Shown here piece after piece: positions 14,075 through 18,410 of a DNA stretch of 18,410 nt. The DNA is from ZCTH02-B3 sp036563895 (GTDB lineage: Bacteria; Bacillota; Bacilli; Paenibacillales; Paenibacillaceae), in contig DATCLN010000187.1 in assembly GCA_036563895.1 (NCBI GenBank), positions 1 to 18,410 of the forward strand. The letters run 5' to 3'. The notes beneath the pieces are model-generated. The model worked only from the letters and a program-made list of their open reading frames with translations. It was not told where the DNA came from and made no database searches. The first letter of the stretch is position 1, and each line of letters starts with the position of its first letter. Position numbers and translations under genes: made by a program.

Positions 14075-15361
14075 ATGACCACGATGATCCGTCTCGAATC
14101 GGTGGAAAAGCGGTTTGGCGACCGCGTCGTCATTTCGCCCTTGTCGCTTGAAGTCGAAGAGGGAGAGTTCCTGACCCTGCTGGGGCCGAGCGGTTGCGGC
14201 AAAACGACGCTTCTGCGCATCATCGCCGGTTTCGAAACGCCCACGTCGGGCGAGGTGCTGCTCGACGGCAAGCCGATCACGCATCTTCCGCCCTATCGCA
14301 GGGACATGAACATGGTGTTCCAGCATTACGCGCTTTTTCCCCACATGACGGTGGAAGAAAACATCCGTTTCGGCATGAAGATGAAAAAGCTGCCCCCCGA
14401 GGAGCAGAACCGCCGTCTGGAAGAAGCGCTCGCATACACCAACCTGTCCGAATACCGCCGCCGCAAGCCGCATGAGCTGTCCGGCGGGCAGCAGCAGCGG
14501 GTGGCGGTGGCGCGCGCCATCGTCAACAAGCCGCGGGTCCTGCTGCTGGACGAACCGCTCAGCGCGCTGGACTACCAGCTGCGGCGGAAGCTCCAGGTGG
14601 AGCTGAAAAATCTGCAGCGCGACCTGGGCATCACCTTCGTGTACGTCACCCACGACCAGGAAGAAGCGATGGCGATGTCCGACCGCATCGCGGTCATGAA
14701 CCGGGGCGTCATCGAACAGGTGGGCACGCCGGAGGAAATCTACCTCAGGCCGCGCACCCTGTTCGTGGCGATGTTCGTCGGGGAAAACAACCTGTTCCGG
14801 AAAGGCGGAACCACCGTCGCCGTCCGGCCGGAAAACATCCGCGTCGTGCCGGAGAGCGTGCTGGCGGAGGAGGAACGCGCGCGGCGGGCCGCGTGCGAGC
14901 CGGTGGCCGTCGGCGCGGCCGCGGGTGCGTCTGCGGGGAGCCTGGCCGCAAACGGTGGGGTGAACGCCGGCAGCGTGACCGCAGGCGGCGCTGCTGTAGG
15001 CGGCGCGGTTGCAACCGGTGCGAACGGCGGCAACCTGGCCGCGGGCGATGCGGCATCGTACGGCGGGGAGCCGGGCGTGACGGCGGCCGCTGCTGCCACG
15101 GCGGGCGGCGCCTTCGGCACGGTGCAGGACATCGTGTTTGTGGGCGGCCTGCGCAAAACGTTCGTCCGCGTGGACGCTGACGAGCCGCTCGTCTCCGGCG
15201 TTCTTCCCTGGTTCGACGATTCGGAGTCGGTCTATCCGTCCGGCCGCGACCGCCGCATCGTCATCTCCTGCGACACCGCCGGCTCGCTTCCGCCCCTGCG
15301 GAAAGGCGAGCGCGTCGCCATCCGCTGGGCGCCGGAGCATGAGGTGACGCTTAGTTGCTGA
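14075..15361 (+). CDS. potA: Spermidine/putrescine ABC transporter ATP-binding protein with an Ala/Gly-rich insertion
   Basis: A 428-residue ATPase that powers polyamine import. The nucleotide-binding domain is complete: Walker A GPSGCGKTT (37-45), Q-loop Gln83, signature LSGGQQQR (135-142), Walker B RVLLLDEP (154-161) and H-loop His193. The C-terminal TOBE region begins with VAVRPENIRVVPE (248-260) and resumes at FGTVQDIVFVGGLRKTFVRV (347-366). Between them lie about 70 Ala/Gly-rich residues absent from ordinary PotA proteins (usually about 360-380 residues). The start is ATG 14075 behind AAGGGGGG; ATG 14084 is an alternative. The potB start lies inside its last codons (7-nt overlap). The frame is intact through the insertion, so the protein is probably made; whether the TOBE regulatory fold survives is open. 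Confidence 0.95.
   Translation: MTTMIRLESVEKRFGDRVVISPLSLEVEEGEFLTLLGPSGCGKTTLLRIIAGFETPTSGEVLLDGKPITHLPPYRRDMNMVFQHYALFPHMTVEENIRFGMKMKKLPPEEQNRRLEEALAYTNLSEYRRRKPHELSGGQQQRVAVARAIVNKPRVLLLDEPLSALDYQLRRKLQVELKNLQRDLGITFVYVTHDQEEAMAMSDRIAVMNRGVIEQVGTPEEIYLRPRTLFVAMFVGENNLFRKGGTTVAVRPENIRVVPESVLAEEERARRAACEPVAVGAAAGASAGSLAANGGVNAGSVTAGGAAVGGAVATGANGGNLAAGDAASYGGEPGVTAAAAATAGGAFGTVQDIVFVGGLRKTFVRVDADEPLVSGVLPWFDDSESVYPSGRDRRIVISCDTAGSLPPLRKGERVAIRWAPEHEVTLSC
14900..15112 (+). other. Low-complexity Ala/Gly-rich insertion within PotA TOBE domain
   Basis: Residues about 276-346 of PotA consist almost only of Ala, Gly, Val, Ser, Thr and Asn, with recurring SLAANGG/NLAAGDA and TAGGAAVGGAVATG-like pieces. 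There is no stop or frameshift. A charged stretch (AEEERARRAACE) leads into it. The composition suggests a flexible linker grown by repeat expansion in GC-rich DNA. Confidence 0.85.
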
Positions 15362-16200
15362 GAAGGGGCGGCATACTCGCTTTTTTCCCGCTGGCGTGGA
15401 TGATCGTTTTTTTCGTGGTGCCGACGGTTCTCGTCGTGCTTCTTTCTTTTCGGAAACGCGGCACCCTCGGGGAAATCCTGCCGGAATACACCCTGGAACA
15501 TTACCGGCGGCTGGCCGACCCCTTGTACATGGGCGTCCTGCTGGATTCGCTGATCATGGCGGTGGTCGTCACCCTGCTTTGCCTGGTGCTCGGCTACCCT
15601 CTCGCCTACCACATCTCCCGGCAAAGCAGGCGCTGGCAGCGGGTGTGGCTTTTTCTGGTCATCCTGCCGTTCATGATCAACTTTCTGATCCGGTCGTACG
15701 CCTGGGTCATTCTGCTGCGCGCGCAGGGCGTGGTGAACACGGCGCTGATGAAGCTGGGCCTGATCTCGCAGCCCCTGCCGCTTTTGTACAACGACGGCGC
15801 CGTCCTGCTCGGCATGGTGTACGGCCTTTTGCCGTTTATGGTGCTTCCCGTGTACATCTCGCTGGAACGGCTGGACCGCCGCAAGCTGGAAGCGGCCTAT
15901 GACCTCGGGGCGACGCCGCTGCGCGCCTTCTGGCATGTGACGCTGCCGCTCACGATGCCCGGCGTGCTGACGGGCGCCACGCTGGTGTTCGTCTCCTCCG
16001 CCGGCATGTTCGTCGTGCCGGAGGTGATGGGCGGCGCGCAGTCGGCCCTGATCGGCAACGTCATCCAGAACCAGTTCCTCTCCGCGCGGAACTGGCCGTT
16101 CGGCTCGGCGATGTCCGTGATCCTGACGCTGGTGTCGCTGGCGATGATCGCCCTGATGTACCGGGCTTTCCGCACGGCCGGCGGAAAGGAGCAGGCCTGA
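15355..16200 (+). CDS. potB: Spermidine/putrescine ABC transporter permease, PotB type
   Basis: A 281-residue membrane protein with six hydrophobic segments, the first being GILAFFPLAWMIVFFVVPTVLVVLL. The PotB hallmark ILPFMINFLIRSYAWVILL is at about 103-121, and the EAA loop is LEAAYDLGATPLRAFWHVTLP. GMFVVPEVMGG is also characteristic. The start is a TTG at 15355, chosen because GAGGTG lies 8 nt upstream and because the 7-nt overlap with potA fits a coupled operon; no ATG is available near the N-terminus. It forms the membrane channel with PotC in the cytoplasmic membrane. Confidence 0.96.
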   Translation: MLRRGGILAFFPLAWMIVFFVVPTVLVVLLSFRKRGTLGEILPEYTLEHYRRLADPLYMGVLLDSLIMAVVVTLLCLVLGYPLAYHISRQSRRWQRVWLFLVILPFMINFLIRSYAWVILLRAQGVVNTALMKLGLISQPLPLLYNDGAVLLGMVYGLLPFMVLPVYISLERLDRRKLEAAYDLGATPLRAFWHVTLPLTMPGVLTGATLVFVSSAGMFVVPEVMGGAQSALIGNVIQNQFLSARNWPFGSAMSVILTLVSLAMIALMYRAFRTAGGKEQA

Positions 16201-16201
16201 A

Positions 16202-17014
16202 ATGGGGCGCAACGTGTACCGCAGGGCCGTCGCCGTGTACTCCGCCGCCATACTGGCCGTGCTCCACGCGCCGCTGGTGGTGCTCATCGCCTATTCGTTC
16301 AACGATTCCCGCATCAACGCGGCCTGGTCGGGCTTCACCTGGAAATGGTACGTGTCGCTGTTCGGCAACGAACGCGTGCTGGAAGCCCTCGGCAACAGCC
16401 TGTACATCGCGGCGATGTCCACCGTGATCGCCGCCCTGCTCGGCGTGCCGGCCGCCGTCTGGCTGCACCGGCGGCGTCAGCGGGCCTTGTGGAGCGGGCT
16501 GTTTTACCTGCCGCAGCTGATGCCGGACATTTTCATGGGCCTTGCGCTGCTCATCCTGTTTTCCCGGCTGGAGATCCCGCTGGGCAAATGGACGGTCATC
16601 GCCGCCCACGTCACCTTCTGCATCCCGGTGGTCGTACTGTTCGTGCTCGCCCGGCTGTCGGGAATCGGACGGGAACTGGAGGAGGCGGCCTATGATCTCG
16701 GAGCGACGCCGCGGCAGACGTTTTTCCGCGTGACGCTCCCCCTCCTGTTGCCGGCGATTGTCTCGGCGATGCTGCTTTCGTTCACGATGTCGCTGGACGA
16801 TTTTGTCATCACCTTTTTCGTCGCCGGACCGGAATCCACCACCTTGCCTCTGTACATCTACGGCCTGGTCAAGCGCGGCGTCTCGCCCGAGGTGAACGCG
16901 CTGTCCGCGCTCATGGTCGCCGTCACGATCCTGCTTCTGGCGGTCGCGGAACTGGTGCGCCGGCGCGGCGAAACGCCGGCCCGGGCCGTTCAGCCAAAAA
17001 GAAAGGAGACCTGA
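16202..17014 (+). CDS. potC: Spermidine/putrescine ABC transporter permease, PotC type
   Basis: A 270-residue membrane protein with the PotC features: VVLIAYSFNDSRINAAWSGFTWKWY near the N-terminus, central YLPQLMPDIFMGLALLILF, the EAA loop LEEAAYDLGATPRQTFFRVTLP, and SMLLSFTMSLDDFVITFFVAGPESTTLPLYIY-type conserved sequence (here SAMLLSFTMSLDDFVI onward). The ATG at 16202 is one base after the potB stop, with AAAGGAG 10 nt upstream. Its stop codon TGA (17012-17014) overlaps an ATG that would be the natural start position for the next gene. Confidence 0.96.
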   Translation: MGRNVYRRAVAVYSAAILAVLHAPLVVLIAYSFNDSRINAAWSGFTWKWYVSLFGNERVLEALGNSLYIAAMSTVIAALLGVPAAVWLHRRRQRALWSGLFYLPQLMPDIFMGLALLILFSRLEIPLGKWTVIAAHVTFCIPVVVLFVLARLSGIGRELEEAAYDLGATPRQTFFRVTLPLLLPAIVSAMLLSFTMSLDDFVITFFVAGPESTTLPLYIYGLVKRGVSPEVNALSALMVAVTILLLAVAELVRRRGETPARAVQPKRKET

Positions 17015-17070
17015 TGATCAATTGGGCAAATGGTCGTTTGCGAGGCCGTTGTCGGCGGTCAGCCTTGTAA
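17014..17070 (+). other. 18-codon frame occupying the expected potD start
   Basis: ATG 17014 overlaps the potC stop (TGATG) and has GGAG at 5-nt spacing, the best initiation site here. It is out of frame with potD and encodes MINWANGRLRGRCRRSAL before TAA. That stop overlaps an in-frame potD ATG (TAATG, 17070). Adding one base near 17020 would join this start to the potD signal peptide. It is either a 1-nt deletion or a coupled mini-cistron. Confidence 0.45.
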
Positions 17071-18077
17071 TGGTGTTGGCGTTGCTCCTTGCCGGATGCG
17101 GCGGAGGGTCGAAGCAGACGCTGAACGTGTTTAGCTGGACCGACAACTTCGATGAAGAGGTGCTGAAGGAGTTCGAAAGGCAATTTGACGCCAAAATCAA
17201 CTACAACACCTATTCCAGCAACGAGGAGCTGCTGGCGAAACTGCAGGCCGGCGACAGCCAGTACGACATCATCCAGCCGTCGGACTACATGGTCGCCACG
17301 ATGATCCAGCTCGGCCTCTTGGAGAAGCTGAACAAGGACAACATCCCGAACGCGGCCAACATCGTGCCGACGTTTTCCGCGCCGCCCTTCGACCCCACCG
17401 GCGAGTATTCGATCGTCTACACGTGGGGCGTGACGGGCATCGCCTACAACAAAAAATACGTCACCGACGTGATCGACAGCTGGGAGGACCTGTGGAACCC
17501 GGCGTACAAAGGCAAGGTCGTGCTGCTGGACGACCCGCGGGAAGTGATCGGCATGGCGCTGATCAAAAACGGCTTCTCAAACAGCACGCAAAATCCGGAC
17601 GAGCTGCGGAAGGCCGTGGAGGATCTGAAGGCGCTGGTGCCGAACGTGCTGGCCTTCGACACGGACAACATCAAGCAGAAGTTCATCGCGGAAGAGGTGT
17701 GGATCGGCACCCTGTGGTCGGGCGACGCGGCGTTCGTGCAGGCGGAAAATCCCGACGTGGAATTCGTCATTCCGAAGGAAGGCGCCACCATCTGGGCGGA
17801 CACCATCGCCATCCCGAAGGGCGCCAGGAACAAGGAGCTCGCCGAGAAGTTCATCAACTACCTGTTCGAGCCGGAAGTGAGCGCGAAAAACTTCGAGTCC
17901 ATCGGCTACGGCGACCCGAACGAAAAGGCCCGCCCCTACCACAGCGAGGAGTACCTGTCCAACAAAACGATCTTCACCAGCGAGGAAGACCTGGCCCGGA
18001 CGGAGTGGCTCACGGACGTCGGCGACATGCTGGAGGAGTACGACCGCTACTGGACGGAGCTGACGAGCGGGCACTGA
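17022..18077 (+). CDS. potD: Spermidine/putrescine-binding lipoprotein
   Basis: Captures polyamines outside the membrane for PotABC. Read from TTG 17022 it has 351 residues, with signal MGKWSFARPLSAVSLVMVLA and lipobox LLAGC (Cys26). Binding-site positions known from E. coli PotD can be matched: FSWTDNF (Trp39, Asp41), YDIIQPSDYM at 81-90, LDDPREVIGMAL (Asp171, Glu174), TLWSGDAAF (Trp232) and IWADTIAIPKG (Trp258, Asp260). Asp41 stands where E. coli has Glu. The start is uncertain. TTG 17022 is 13 nt from the nearest ribosome binding site, while the well-placed ATG at 17014 is out of frame. An internal ATG (17070) would give a signal with no basic residues. It is the last gene of the operon and is followed by a terminator. 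Confidence 0.93.
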   Translation: MGKWSFARPLSAVSLVMVLALLLAGCGGGSKQTLNVFSWTDNFDEEVLKEFERQFDAKINYNTYSSNEELLAKLQAGDSQYDIIQPSDYMVATMIQLGLLEKLNKDNIPNAANIVPTFSAPPFDPTGEYSIVYTWGVTGIAYNKKYVTDVIDSWEDLWNPAYKGKVVLLDDPREVIGMALIKNGFSNSTQNPDELRKAVEDLKALVPNVLAFDTDNIKQKFIAEEVWIGTLWSGDAAFVQAENPDVEFVIPKEGATIWADTIAIPKGARNKELAEKFINYLFEPEVSAKNFESIGYGDPNEKARPYHSEEYLSNKTIFTSEEDLARTEWLTDVGDMLEEYDRYWTELTSGH

Positions 18078-18094
18078 ATGGCCGTATTATGGCG

Positions 18095-18127
18095 AAAAAC
18101 CCGGACCTGATCGTCCGGGTTTTTTTT
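18095..18127. terminator. Bidirectional intrinsic terminator after potD
   Basis: An 8-bp stem ACCCGGAC/GTCCGGGT (18099-18106 and 18113-18120) is extended by A:T pairs, with T tracts on both sides: seven more T (18121-18127) on plus, and five T on minus from 18099-18095. It can end the pot transcript and also any minus-strand transcript arriving from the gene at the window edge. Confidence 0.92.
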
Positions 18128-18242
18128 CGAATTTCGCCGAAGCCGGATGCGGCTCAGCGATGGTGAAAATTGGGATAGCGTGTTCTGTTGGTCAAGTGTT
18201 CCAGCAAACGAATGTTGGAATCCCTGATATTGAGGTGTTTTG

Positions 18243-18410
18243 TCAAGACCGCGTGCGCCGCCTTTCAATCGACCGGAGAAGAGATGCCCATTGCCCGGCA
18301 TCCCGTTCTTCTTCGGGCGTAAAAACCGTGCGCTTTCCAAACGTTTCCTCGTACGATCCGCCGTATTTTTGCTCGTAATAGGCAACTTCCTTGCGCAGTT
18401 CTTCCAGCTC
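18243..18410 (-). CDS. C-terminal part of an unidentified protein (possibly antitoxin-like)
   Basis: The last 55 codons of a minus-strand gene that enters from beyond the window. The product begins ELEELRKEVAYYEQKYGGSY and continues through EETFGKRTVFTPEEERDAGQWASLLRSIERR-type charged helix to a stop at 18243. The first part has heptad-like spacing and is probably a coiled coil. The YYEQKYG...EE...DxxQWxxLLxxIE pattern resembles the tails of small antitoxin-type proteins in thermophiles that contain EKYGMSSEEF and DxxEW segments, but that is recollection of a pattern, not a database match. Codon use looks normal. No full-length toxin gene follows it before the potD terminator. Confidence 0.6.
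   Translation of the reverse strand, partial: ELEELRKEVAYYEQKYGGSYEETFGKRTVFTPEEERDAGQWASLLRSIERRRTRS

Noticed and set aside
13997..15340. 447-codon minus-strand frame opposite potA
   Set aside because: Low-complexity Arg/His/Ala-rich product with no motif; potA on the plus strand has all ABC ATPase motifs.

Overview
The window looks like chromosome from a GC-rich, probably thermophilic or soil member of the Bacilli (Paenibacillaceae, Alicyclobacillaceae or Thermoactinomycetaceae type). The basis is G/C-loaded third codon positions, strong purine-rich ribosome binding sites, frequent GTG/TTG starts, textbook sigma-A promoters, intrinsic terminators with long T tracts, and DeoR, IclR, ROK and lipoprotein-type binding-protein genes. 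The genus cannot be fixed from the sequence alone. I found no tRNA, rRNA, insertion sequence, prophage or CRISPR array.

Layout. (1) 1-1534, minus strand: the start of a lipoprotein gene, then lrgB and lrgA, and a possible 34-codon ORF overlapping the lrgA start. (2) 1571-4223: malate synthase A (aceB, minus) and an IclR-type regulator (plus), transcribed divergently from two clear sigma-A promoters. GTTC/GAAC half-sites lie in the aceB leader. (3) 4361-11925, minus strand: one apparent 7.5 kb operon with a single strong promoter and a terminator at its end. Gene order is BtpA/SgcQ-family protein, FGGY sugar kinase, short-chain dehydrogenase, lipoprotein sugar-binding protein, two CUT1-type permeases, inositol-monophosphatase-family phosphatase. 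Three perfectly phased 11-bp direct repeats lie just downstream of its promoter. (4) 11964-13845, minus: a DeoR-family regulator with its own promoter and terminator, preceded by a ROK-family fructokinase-like gene. (5) 14004-18127, plus: a complete polyamine ABC transporter potABCD with promoter and terminator. (6) 18243-18410, minus: the 3' end of a gene running off the window.

How the genes may work together. Region 3 with the DeoR gene reads as a complete catabolic unit: capture and import of a sugar or polyol by the ABC system (its ATPase is not encoded here and is presumably a shared MsmX-type subunit), oxidation or reduction by the SDR, phosphorylation by the FGGY kinase, and further steps by the BtpA-family TIM barrel and the IMPase-family phosphatase. 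I do not recognise this gene set as a described pathway and the substrate is unknown. In region 2, malate synthase consumes glyoxylate. The neighbouring lrgAB genes belong to the family that includes the plant plastid glycolate/glycerate carrier PLGG1 and the Bacillus pyruvate carrier, so the two may form a small 2-carbon/2-hydroxy-acid use locus.

The oddest individual features are a roughly 70-residue Ala/Gly-rich insertion in the TOBE region of PotA, a potD start that looks displaced by one base from its ribosome binding site, and a 190-nt intercistronic stretch between the btpA-like and kinase genes that combines a large inverted repeat with a 13-bp tandem repeat.
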